The position numbers were made by a program, and so were the translations under genes. The notes under the pieces are model-generated. The model saw only the letters and a program-made list of their open reading frames with translations, was not told the origin of the DNA and did not search any database. A DNA stretch of 64,000 nt from CBDCWT01 sp965223305 (GTDB lineage Bacteria > Planctomycetota > Planctomycetia > Pirellulales > Pirellulaceae). Location: assembly GCA_965223305.1 (NCBI GenBank), contig CBDCWT010000016.1, positions 186,001 through 250,000 on the forward strand, given 5' to 3'. Within the stretch, counting starts at the first letter, position 1. Each line of letters begins with the position of its first letter. Positions 51,821 through 60,395 of this stretch are shown here, piece after piece.

Positions 51821-53447
51821 CGCTGCCCAGCACGACTAGTAGCACGGACCACGACTTGAGCGCTTCGACTTCTGTCAATCCGCCCATTTTGGCGAAGATC
51901 CAAAATCCGCTGTCGTTCATCCAAGAACCGACCAGCGACCCACCACCGATGGCCGTCGCCAGGTAGACCGGGTGGAAGCCCAATGTCTCTGGCGAAGCAA
52001 TTCCGGCCAGCATGGCCGAACCGGTGATCATGGCGACGGTGCTCGAGCCTTGAGCGACCTTCAGCACTGCGGCCAGCACGAACCCCAGGACCAAAAGCAT
52101 GGTCCCGGGGCTATCCCCACCGGCGCCGGCAAACATCGACTCAATCGCGGCACCGACTCCCGCTACCTTGAGCATGTCTCCGAAGGCGCCCCCACCAGCC
52201 GTTATCAGGATAATCACACCGCCACTCATCAGCGACGTCTCGACGACACCGGCCATCTCTTGGCGCGACAGATTCTGTTGAACGACCAGCATCCACATTG
52301 CGATGATGGCGGACAACAACAGCGCCAAGTTGGCGTTGCCGATGATCCCAGTGAAGCCCAGCGCTGCGACGAACCGTTGGGCCTGCGGCGTGGTCAACTC
52401 GGACGGATCCTTGATAAGCTCGGCAACCCGATCTTCTGCCGGCAGCACGACACCCTGCGCACGAAGCTCACTCCTGATCGCGTTTTTCGCCAGCGTGTCG
52501 AGCACGGTGTTTGTCGAGATGAGCAACACAGGTAGCACAACCGGCAAGGCTGCCAACCAGAGAGGAGGCAGCTCTTCATCGCTCAGAGGTGGCCGCTCGG
52601 GCTGATTGCCGATTTGCCGCATGGGGATCGGCATGAGGTGATTGGCAATTCCTGAAAAAATGAGCCCGGCGATTGCAGCGGGGAGGGCAACCAGCCCGCC
52701 GACACCAATCATCACTCCGATGTCAATTCCCAGCGTCGTCGCCATCACCAGCGGTCCTGGCGTGGGCGGCACGAGTGTGTGAGTGATCGCGGCGCCGGCG
52801 GCAATTGCCAAGATGTACTTGAGGTAGTGTTTACCCGTCGTGCGAAACAACGAACGGGCCAGCGGAACCAGCAAATAGAACACTGTATCGAAAAACACCG
52901 GTACCGCGAGGATGAAGCCGCTTCCCATTAGTGCGATCGGTGACCGTTTCTCGCCCAGTAGCGATAGAAAGGCGCGCACGATGCGATCCGCGGCGCCACT
53001 GTCCAATAGACAGGTTCCAATCACGGCGGCCAGCGCAATGACAATACCGATCTTCCCTGCTGCGGTACCGAACGACTCGGCGACCCGCGAAATCTTCTCC
53101 GCAGGCGTTCCTGCGGCGAGGAGGCTGACTACAATCGCGGCCGAGATCAAGGCAATAAAGGCGTTGACCTTCAGTACGATGATCAACCCCAGGACGGTAG
53201 CGACCCCTGCCGCCAAACAGACGAAAGGCATGACCGACGAACCGCCGGTATCGCTCGCGGCGGGCTCGGACGGCTGCCCCGCCTCAGCAGGCTGTATCTC
53301 AGCCGGCTGCACTTCGACAGGCTGCTCCGACTCCGACGTAGTCTGGGCTAGCGACTCGGTGGCCGACAGGTACTGAGAACAGAGAACGACTAAGACTAGG
53401 GTGAGCAACCGGCCCATGTACGACTCCCAATTGGACTTCAGTGACAT
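51771..53447 (-). CDS. GntP-family gluconate/organic-acid permease with N-terminal extension
   Basis: About 558 residues. The start is uncertain: ATG at 53447 or at 53417 (MGRLLTLVLVVLCSQYLSA, a signal-like segment); an upstream frame to 53528 would begin inside a mobile element and is rejected. After a glutamate/proline/alanine-rich linker (TSESEQPVEVQPAEIQPAEA) comes the GntP permease: about 12 membrane segments, with landmarks FILAVPVFFDTVFYLLVPLA and THTLVPPTPGPLVMATTLG. GntP permeases take up gluconate or related acids by proton symport. A cleavable signal plus linker before a GntP core is uncommon. The gene is convergent with the C25 peptidase gene (50-bp overlap). Confidence 0.88.
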   Translation of the reverse strand: MSLKSNWESYMGRLLTLVLVVLCSQYLSATESLAQTTSESEQPVEVQPAEIQPAEAGQPSEPAASDTGGSSVMPFVCLAAGVATVLGLIIVLKVNAFIALISAAIVVSLLAAGTPAEKISRVAESFGTAAGKIGIVIALAAVIGTCLLDSGAADRIVRAFLSLLGEKRSPIALMGSGFILAVPVFFDTVFYLLVPLARSLFRTTGKHYLKYILAIAAGAAITHTLVPPTPGPLVMATTLGIDIGVMIGVGGLVALPAAIAGLIFSGIANHLMPIPMRQIGNQPERPPLSDEELPPLWLAALPVVLPVLLISTNTVLDTLAKNAIRSELRAQGVVLPAEDRVAELIKDPSELTTPQAQRFVAALGFTGIIGNANLALLLSAIIAMWMLVVQQNLSRQEMAGVVETSLMSGGVIILITAGGGAFGDMLKVAGVGAAIESMFAGAGGDSPGTMLLVLGFVLAAVLKVAQGSSTVAMITGSAMLAGIASPETLGFHPVYLATAIGGGSLVGSWMNDSGFWIFAKMGGLTEVEALKSWSVLLVVLGSVSFGVTLLLARVLPLI

Positions 53448-53469
53448 CTCTGGAACGATGATAACATAA

Positions 53470-53644
53470 CCCGAATTATTCATGAGCGATCTGCTGCGAG
53501 GTCGTAAGTCCATCCGTGGCTTCGTCATGCTTCACAATTCTCCCTCGACGTATTGCTTCTAATACGCCTGCGGAAGAATTGCTCGCCTTCCTTGCCACGA
53601 ACGTACTTACAACCTCTCGCGACGATCTTCATGAATAATCCGGG
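53470..53644. mobile_element. 175-bp foldback (MITE-like) element, copy 3, target duplication ATAA
   Basis: Same element as at 10590 and 38020, with one extra T next to the central hairpin (GCTTCTAATACG). ATAA flanks both ends (53466-53469 and 53645-53648). It lies 22 bp before the first possible GntP start, so it must have separated that gene from its former promoter or supplies a new 5' leader. Confidence 0.88.
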
Positions 53645-53710
53645 ATAAGGGAATCTGCGAGGCAGAAGGCCAAGGGTGCTTTGCGACGTGGCTGCCCGGC
53701 TACGAGCCAA

Positions 53711-55384
53711 CTACCGGCGGGGGGACTTTGACAGTTGCCGGGCCGCCCAGGTGGCCACCTGTTCTCGGAAGATCTTTGAATTGTGCCGGATATCGACCGG
53801 CAGGCTGGGGTGGATGAGGATGTCGCTTACTTCTTGAGTGAACGGGTGGGCCTGTGCGCGCTCCAGGAGTTGAGCAGCGATCTGCTGGTTCTCCCGCTCG
53901 CGTGGCGGGCGCTCGTGAGGCCACAACTCGACGACGATTGCCGGTCTTGGCTGCTCCGCCGCACCCGCGTTGACCAGCGCGCTGCGATAGACTCGTGGAT
54001 CGCAGTTGATGATCGCCTCGCAGGGCACCGTGTACATCGTCTTGTCGCCTAGCACGACGCGCTGTGACTTTCGCCCGCAGTACCAGAATCGATTTCGATC
54101 ATCGAGATAGCCGACATCTCCCATCCGATGCCAGAAATGCTCGCCATCGGGGATCTTGCTCGTACGATTGGCTTCGACACCCGTGACGTACTCAGTCGTC
54201 ACGACAGGTCCGGAAACAACCAGTTCGCCGATCTCACCGCACGGCAGCTCGGGCGCGTCAGCCAGCTTGGAGAGCGGACCCTCGGTGATCGGCACAACTT
54301 TCCAGCGGATAGCGGGAAAATGTGTGCCGACGCAAGTCCCGGCTCCCTGGTCGCTCCGTTTCGCAGTTTCTGAGAGGACCTCCGAAGCCGAGATGGACGC
54401 CACTGGCAGCGCCTCGGTGGCACCATAGGGCGTGTGTATTTCCCCCTGGTCGCCCAGCGAGCCGCTCATCCTGCGTAGTACGTGAGGCGGGACTGGGGCG
54501 CCGGCCGACAAGATCCGTCGGAGCGTGGGAAATCTCTGCCCGCTCTTGTCGCAGTAGCCGGCCACCGTATTCCAAAGCGCTGGTGAGCCAAACGCTTGGG
54601 TTGCACTCCAGTCGCTGATCGCGGCGACGATGTGCCGCGGGTTCGCGGCGGCGGGGCGCGTGAAGTCCATTCTCGGAAAAATGGTTGTGACGCCCATCGC
54701 AGCATTGAAGAGGGCAAAGAGTGGGAAGCAGGCCACGTCGACGTCACCCGGCTGGATACCGTAAAAGTCTCGAATCTCAAGCACCTGGCGATGGAAGTTC
54801 CCATGCCGGTACAGCACTCCTTTGGGCGGGCCCGTACTCCCGGAGGTGAAGATGATCGCAGCAGGATCGGCGGGCGTCGCGCGCGCCGCAACGTGTGGTT
54901 TCGGACCGTCACGCAGCTCTTTGAGTGTCGTGCCCCCGAACCACTTCGGGCCGACCGTGATGTTCATCTTGGCGCGAGGAAAGTGTCTGCGGAAAACGAG
55001 TCTCGCCGCTTGAGCGCGCGGTACTGCGACGAAGCCGTCCGGGTTAACTTGCGACAAGCACCGGATCAGATGCCGGCGACCGATGCCAGGGTCGATAAGC
55101 ACCATGACAGCGCCCGTCTTGAAGATCGCAAAGACTAGCGAAACGAAATCGATGCTGGGAGGCACCATGAGCACCAAGCGGCTGCCGGGCCCGACGCCAC
55201 GAGCGCGCAGCTGCGCGGCAATGCAGTCGGAGTCCTCGTCGAGTTCCCGAAACGAGACCTGACGGTAAGTGTGCGCCGGCCCGCGCCGGACTCCTTGCTC
55301 GACGACGGCGATTCCATCGGGGTTGCGACGGGCCGTCTCATTGAGCAGCAGTGCCACGTTGTATTCAGCTTGTGCGGCAGTCAA
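53711..55384 (-). CDS. AMP-forming fatty-acid ligase family protein, OleC-like
   Basis: About 557 residues. The TTG at 55384 overlaps the upstream stop; a GTG at 55357 is an alternative. It is an ANL-superfamily adenylating enzyme: AAIIFTSGSTGPPKGVLYRH is the P-loop, IHTPYGATEALPVA the second motif, HRMGDVGYLDDRNRFWYCGR the hinge region, and the C-terminal VDIRHNSKIFREQVATWAA holds the catalytic lysine. Over the whole length it looks most like OleC, the olefin beta-lactone synthetase, rather than a standard acyl-CoA ligase. oleA, oleB and oleD are not in the window, so an olefin role is uncertain. It is coupled to the ATP-grasp gene and mch on the same strand. Confidence 0.82.
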   Translation of the reverse strand: MTAAQAEYNVALLLNETARRNPDGIAVVEQGVRRGPAHTYRQVSFRELDEDSDCIAAQLRARGVGPGSRLVLMVPPSIDFVSLVFAIFKTGAVMVLIDPGIGRRHLIRCLSQVNPDGFVAVPRAQAARLVFRRHFPRAKMNITVGPKWFGGTTLKELRDGPKPHVAARATPADPAAIIFTSGSTGPPKGVLYRHGNFHRQVLEIRDFYGIQPGDVDVACFPLFALFNAAMGVTTIFPRMDFTRPAAANPRHIVAAISDWSATQAFGSPALWNTVAGYCDKSGQRFPTLRRILSAGAPVPPHVLRRMSGSLGDQGEIHTPYGATEALPVASISASEVLSETAKRSDQGAGTCVGTHFPAIRWKVVPITEGPLSKLADAPELPCGEIGELVVSGPVVTTEYVTGVEANRTSKIPDGEHFWHRMGDVGYLDDRNRFWYCGRKSQRVVLGDKTMYTVPCEAIINCDPRVYRSALVNAGAAEQPRPAIVVELWPHERPPRERENQQIAAQLLERAQAHPFTQEVSDILIHPSLPVDIRHNSKIFREQVATWAARQLSKSPRR

Positions 55385-56268
55385 GCAGATGCTCTCCTAC
55401 GTACCAGCAGCTCCAGATGCTGCAGCACCAATGAGGCCACGTCGACGTCGAGTGTTCTGGACAGAGCTCGCCAGCCGGGGACGGCATTGACTTCAAGCAA
55501 ATAGAGCTGTCCGTCTTGACCAGGAAGCACGTCGACGCCGGCCAACTCGGCACCGATCGCGCCTGCCGCGCGGCGGGCGATCGTCCTGAGTTGATCGGTG
55601 AGCTCTACCTTCTCCGTCGTCGCCCCACGGCTCACGTTGGACCGCCAATCGTCTGTGTTGATCCGACGCATTCCCAGCACCTGCTCCCCGATCACAAACA
55701 ACCGCAGGTCGAAGCCGTCGTGTGGAACGAACCGTTGCATGTAGATCACGGCCTGAAGTTGGGCGAGCATCTTGAATCCGCGCACCGCGGCATCGCGGTC
55801 TGTGACGCGAAAAATCCCGCGGCCTTCCCCCCCAAACAGCGGCTTGACGACGACGTCGGCTCCCAATGCCTCAAAGGCAATCAAGGCGTCTTCGACCGAT
55901 TGGCAAACTGTGGTTTCCGGGATACGCAAGCCAAGCCGCTGACACTTGGCCAGCGCCAGGTACTTGTCGACAGCGGCCTCTACGGCCCGAGGCGAGTTAA
56001 CAACGACAACTCCCCCTTCAGCAAGCTGGCCCAGCACATCCATACGAAAGACCACCTGCTCGAGCGAACCGGCGTCCATCGTGCGGACAAGCAGGGCATC
56101 AGCCTGATCGAGAGCGGTACCTGCGGCATCACAGGTCGACTCGGCCGATCGCAGCTGGGCACTCAACAACCGATGCTGAACGACCTCCAGCTGATGATCC
56201 TCTCTCGCCGCTCGCTGCAAATCGCGGTAATACCAGCTATGGGGAGAAGCAAGCAGCAAGATTCTCAT
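55381..56268 (-). CDS. RimK-like ATP-grasp ligase (probable H4MPT-pathway glutamate ligase)
   Basis: A 295-residue ATP-grasp protein from the ATG at 56268 (MRILLLASPHSWYYRDL); the frame is open further up but would overlap mch. The ATP-grasp core reads VVNSPRAVEAAVDKYLALAK, ADVVVKPLFGGEGRGIFRVT, the metal-binding end is LAGVDVLPGQDGQLYLLEVN. RimK-type enzymes join glutamate to acceptors. In methylotrophic bacteria and planctomycetes such a gene lies beside mch and is thought to add the glutamate to tetrahydromethanopterin. The ten-base gap to mch supports that job here. It overlaps the OleC-like gene by four bases. The exact acceptor is inferred from position. Confidence 0.8.
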   Translation of the reverse strand: MRILLLASPHSWYYRDLQRAAREDHQLEVVQHRLLSAQLRSAESTCDAAGTALDQADALLVRTMDAGSLEQVVFRMDVLGQLAEGGVVVVNSPRAVEAAVDKYLALAKCQRLGLRIPETTVCQSVEDALIAFEALGADVVVKPLFGGEGRGIFRVTDRDAAVRGFKMLAQLQAVIYMQRFVPHDGFDLRLFVIGEQVLGMRRINTDDWRSNVSRGATTEKVELTDQLRTIARRAAGAIGAELAGVDVLPGQDGQLYLLEVNAVPGWRALSRTLDVDVASLVLQHLELLVRRRASA

Positions 56269-56278
56269 GACGAAGGGC

Positions 56279-57229
56279 TTAGCGGACCTCAGTTGCGAAC
56301 GACTTCCGGAGGATCTCGGGCGACGAGTGGCCGAAGCAGAAGGAACGACCGGAGTCATTGCTAACTAGTGTTACCACCGCCGGGCTGAAGAGAAGTGGAT
56401 CGATCTTGTAGAAGTCGCGCTCGTATCGCTGGAAGATCTCCGCAAACGGCTGGCCGGCGTCGGATGAAGCGGAGCTAGGTATCTGAGAACCGAGTCTTGA
56501 GAGGTCGTCGTCATCACCATCGATCCATAACGTCACCTCACCTCCATACAAGACCGCGTCATTGGTTCTTCCAATCCCGGTCAGATCATCTGAAGCGACT
56601 GGGGGCAGCGGAGCGATGCCGAAGCCGTTGGTCACACGGGTGATATCGAAGCCCAGTTCATGCATCTTGTGCATCGCCGTCTCGATCGAGCGTGCGACGA
56701 CCTGGACGGTGCCCGCCAAGCTGGCGGTGGGCGCCACGAGCAACGTCAGTTGGGGCGAATTGATGCCACATTCGTCGGCCATGCACTGGACCACGTCCTG
56801 ATCCGGCAGTGCGGCCGACTCGAGCACGCCAATGACCTCGGTGGCCTGTTCCAGGTGACCGATCGTGTCGAACAAGGCTTCGCGACCGCGGACGGCTCGC
56901 ATCGGGCCGGATCCCATCCCAAAATACTGACCATGGACAACTTGCCAACCCGCATACTGCGACGCCATGCAAGCGGCCGTGGGGTGATCGGTCTGCACGA
57001 GAACCACCGGTCCCGGCCAGGCGGCGCCGGTCGTGAGAGAAACACGGCCTAACCCGGCCAAGCAAACCTCGGCCATCACCTTTCCGGCCTCCAAGCCACC
57101 TCGAGCAGCGATTCCGCAGTCCACCACCCGGGCGCCGCAATCACGGGAAACTGCCACATGGTGGCGGCTGCTGTGAACGAGCAACGGCTGGGCGCACTCG
57201 AGGCCCAGCGAATTCAAGCGGATCGGCAC
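56279..57229 (-). CDS. mch: Methenyltetrahydromethanopterin cyclohydrolase
   Basis: About 316 residues from the GTG at 57229, which has AAGAAG upstream; a TTG at 57244 is possible. Mch landmarks are GLEAGKVMAEVCLAGLG, WQVVHGQYFGMGSGPMRAV, DTIGHLEQATEVIGVLES, CGINSPQLTLLVAPTASLAG and VTNGFGIAPLPPVASDD. The enzyme interconverts methenyl- and N5-formyl-tetrahydromethanopterin in formaldehyde oxidation. Among bacteria this cofactor pathway is restricted to groups such as methylotrophs and planctomycetes, so it supports the taxonomic call. It is followed by the RimK-like ligase; other H4MPT genes (fae, mtdB, fhc) are not in the window. It diverges from a DtxR-family regulator gene, with about 58 bp between the starts. 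Confidence 0.93.
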   Translation of the reverse strand: MPIRLNSLGLECAQPLLVHSSRHHVAVSRDCGARVVDCGIAARGGLEAGKVMAEVCLAGLGRVSLTTGAAWPGPVVLVQTDHPTAACMASQYAGWQVVHGQYFGMGSGPMRAVRGREALFDTIGHLEQATEVIGVLESAALPDQDVVQCMADECGINSPQLTLLVAPTASLAGTVQVVARSIETAMHKMHELGFDITRVTNGFGIAPLPPVASDDLTGIGRTNDAVLYGGEVTLWIDGDDDDLSRLGSQIPSSASSDAGQPFAEIFQRYERDFYKIDPLLFSPAVVTLVSNDSGRSFCFGHSSPEILRKSFATEVR

Positions 57230-57287
57230 TTGGTCTTCTTTCAAAATGCTTACAATGACGTCAGCGCTGTTTATGAGGAGGGATGCG

Positions 57288-57950
<663 letters not shown>

Positions 57951-58364
57951 GTGAGGTAATCGCTTGCGTTGGTACGCCAACTCTCTCGTTGCCGCCTTTT
58001 GTTGTTGCGCTTTCGGCTCAATCGGAACCAGAAGCGTAAGCGAGGAAACAACTTGCGTCGGCACGCCAACTCTCCCTCGCTTACGCTTCGGGTTCCGAAA
58101 ACCCGCCAAACTCGCCAGTCTGCACCCGCCAAACAGTGAAAAGCGCAACGTCAAAAGTAACGCCCCGGTTACGAAAAACGAGACGAATTCGCCGGGGTCT
58201 TCCTAACCGGCAGGGACGTCCTACGCCGCAACACCCATCGGGCAACGCCGCCGCTCATCTGTTTAGGTCGCTTTTGGGGGAACGCAGACCATTCTCAGCA
58301 CCGACTAGATCTGCATATGGCAGCAAATCTCTCGGTACGTTTGGATGCAAAGGAGATATTCACA
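57951..58364. repeat. Intergenic region with paired planctomycete-type repeats
   Basis: Two copies of a unit CTTGCGT(T/C)GG(T/C)ACGCCAACTCTC lie at about 57963-57987 and 58050-58073, and arms of the form GAAGCGTAAGCGAGG (about 58029-58043) and CCTCGCTTACGCTTC (about 58075-58089) are inverted to each other. This GAAGCGTAAGCGAGG motif is familiar from many planctomycete intergenic regions. The Shine-Dalgarno AGGAGA of the next gene lies near 58350. No gene seen. Confidence 0.65.
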
Positions 58365-59879
58365 ATGCGCTTGTCGGCATGGAGTTGCGGCGTAGGGCTA
58401 CTGATCTGTCTCGTTTCGGCCGTGGAAGGCCAGACCCAGGCCCGGCGCCCGGGTGCAACATCACCGGTCGTTTCGGTTGCCACCCCGGCGTTGCAGGTGA
58501 CCACACAAAATCCCCGTGAAATCAACCTGGGGAAACCGGCAACCTTTATCATTTCTGTTGAAAACGCCAGCAGAATACCAGCCACCGGTGTGGTTGTCTC
58601 GACCACCATTCCCGATCATGTCGAGGTCACTCGCTCGGAGCCGGCGGCGATGAAGGTCGAGGGGCGTCAACATCGATTCCAGGTCGGCGATTTGAGCCCC
58701 GGGGCAACCCGTCGCCTGACGTTGGTCGTAGTGCCCCGCTCGACCGTTCCGGTCAAGTTGGACACGACGGTCTTCTTCGCCTCGTCGACCCAGTCATCGG
58801 TCGTGGTGCGGAAGCCTGTGTTGAAGATCACCGCGCATGCCCCGCAGGAAGCGATCCTCGGCGAGCCTATTAAATGGACGGTGCTCGTGACCAACACAGG
58901 TGACGGACCTGCTGAGGGAGTGGTGGTCACACCGACCGTGGTTGCGGGGAAGTTCGAGGGTAACGCGCTGCGGAAGCCAGTGAATGTGGGAGTGCTCCAG
59001 GCTGGCGAAACCAAAGAGCTCACTTTTGTGGCGGCAGGATCGAGCCGCGGGGAGGCCACCGCCCGCTTTCTGGCGTCGAATCCCGACGGTCTCGAAGCCC
59101 AACAGGCTTCGTCTCTCAAAATCCTGCAGGCAGAACTGGCCGTGCGTGTCGCGGGCCCACAGCTCCAGCCGATGGGACGGGACGGGCTCTACGAAGTGCG
59201 CGTGACGAACCCTGGGGACGCACCCACAGGTTCCACAATGGTGACGGTCCACATCCCCGAAGGCCTGGAGATCACGAACGCGCCCGAGCATGGCTACAAC
59301 GAGGAAGCCCGGACGCTGCGGTGGCGAATCACGACGGTGCGGCCAAGCGACGTCGTACCGCTCCGCTTTCGCGCTGAAACCGCGCTCGACGGCGATCAGG
59401 TTGTGGAAGTGGACGTTCGTGCAGAGCGGGTCACAGCCGCCAGTGCGACGCACATCACCACCGTGCTCAGCCGCCCCAACTTGATCGTGACGGTCCTCAA
59501 CAGCCAGGAAATGTCTGCTGTCGGTGATCCCATTCAGTTCGAGGTCCGGTTGCTCAACGCAGGCAGCAAGAACGCCACAGATGTTCGCGTGCGGGTGGCG
59601 GTTCCCGAGGGCCTGGAAGCGGTCGAGTCTGCAGAGTACTCGTTGAACCGCGGCCAGATTGAGTTCCCCCCGCGTGCCTTGGCATCGGGCGAGAAAACCT
59701 CGATCTCGTTTCGGGCGGTCGGCCGCATCGTCGGCGACCATCGGGTGCGGGTGATGATCAGCTCGCTTGCCATGGACAACGAGCTGGCCTTCGAAGGGTC
59801 TGCTTTCTGCTACTCCAGAGAGGAAGAACTGGAGCGGGCTGCTCGCGGCCGTTCCAGCCGGCGCCACGCGGCCCGTTAA
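58365..59879 (+). CDS. Secreted DUF11/CARDB-type beta-sandwich repeat protein
   Basis: About 504 residues from the ATG at 58365, preceded by AGGAGA. A signal peptide (MRLSAWSCGVGLLICLVSAV) is followed by four DUF11-like domains of about 105-115 residues: INLGKPATFIISVENASRIP, AILGEPIKWTVLVTNTGDGP, PMGRDGLYEVRVTNPGDAPT and SAVGDPIQFEVRLLNAGSKN begin them. DUF11 domains occur in surface and cell-envelope proteins, including planctomycete envelope proteins. A structural role in the envelope is plausible but not shown. The C-terminus is basic (RGRSSRRHAAR). A strong terminator follows at 59941, so the gene is transcribed separately from ffs and dnaX. Confidence 0.82.
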   Translation: MRLSAWSCGVGLLICLVSAVEGQTQARRPGATSPVVSVATPALQVTTQNPREINLGKPATFIISVENASRIPATGVVVSTTIPDHVEVTRSEPAAMKVEGRQHRFQVGDLSPGATRRLTLVVVPRSTVPVKLDTTVFFASSTQSSVVVRKPVLKITAHAPQEAILGEPIKWTVLVTNTGDGPAEGVVVTPTVVAGKFEGNALRKPVNVGVLQAGETKELTFVAAGSSRGEATARFLASNPDGLEAQQASSLKILQAELAVRVAGPQLQPMGRDGLYEVRVTNPGDAPTGSTMVTVHIPEGLEITNAPEHGYNEEARTLRWRITTVRPSDVVPLRFRAETALDGDQVVEVDVRAERVTAASATHITTVLSRPNLIVTVLNSQEMSAVGDPIQFEVRLLNAGSKNATDVRVRVAVPEGLEAVESAEYSLNRGQIEFPPRALASGEKTSISFRAVGRIVGDHRVRVMISSLAMDNELAFEGSAFCYSREEELERAARGRSSRRHAAR

Positions 59880-59940
59880 GCGGCAAAGCCTGACGCGTTT
59901 GCGCCCCGACCCGTGCGGGGAGGCAACTCCAAGATCGTTC

Positions 59941-59990
59941 CACCACCCTGACGACCGGTAGCGTGTCGTCAGGGTGGTGTTTGTTTTTTG
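59941..59990 (+). terminator. Strong intrinsic terminator after the DUF11 gene
   Basis: The 15-base arms CACCACCCTGACGAC (59941-59955) and GTCGTCAGGGTGGTG (59965-59979) pair perfectly around a nine-base loop and are followed by TTTGTTTTTTG. It lies 61 bp after the stop of the DUF11 gene and before the SRP RNA gene. Confidence 0.92.
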
Positions 59991-60130
59991 TCTCGGCCCG
60001 CGCCATCCGTTCAAGAAGTAGTGGTCGGGCGATTTGCGAACCTGACGACACTGGGCACTGTGCAGCGGAAGACGGCCTCCCTTTGACGCGAGCGAGGCGA
60101 AGCCGTACAACTGAAGTACCTCTCACGCGC

Positions 60131-60234
60131 CGGCTGAGAAGTGGCCCTCGCGAAGGGGAGCCGTGAACCGGGTCAGGCCTTAACCGGAGCAGCCCTAAGC
60201 GGGGTACTCTTGTGCGGGGGCCACTTGTCGGCCG
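60131..60234 (+). ncRNA. ffs: Signal recognition particle RNA (4.5S type)
   Basis: The core ACCGGGTCAGGCC...GGAGCAGCCCTAAG (about 60167-60198) is the conserved SRP domain IV: the GTCAGG and GGAGCAGC strands of the symmetric loop that binds Ffh. The usual GGAA tetraloop is replaced by a larger loop (TTAACC) closed by CC/GG. The outer parts pair over a long distance: GAGAAGTGGCCC (60136-60147) with GGGCCACTTGTC (60218-60229), and CGGC/GCCG beyond, giving a hairpin of about 104 bases. It lies directly upstream of dnaX, the same order as scr-dnaX in Bacillus. Ends are estimates. Confidence 0.85.
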
Positions 60235-60395
60235 CCGATCAAGTAGGGGGGAGAGCTTAAGCGGTGCTGGGCGGTCCCGACAACGCCGATCTCTCATTCC
60301 GCCGGTCTTCTGGCAAAATACCTTGCTTGGCCGCCAAGCGGGGTTACGGCGGAGGGCAGAAATAACAAAGCGTCTTGGATGGGGTTCTTCGCAAC

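Noticed and set aside
53450..53528. Extended GntP start inside the foldback element
   Set aside because: The extra residues come from a mobile element also found at two unrelated sites.
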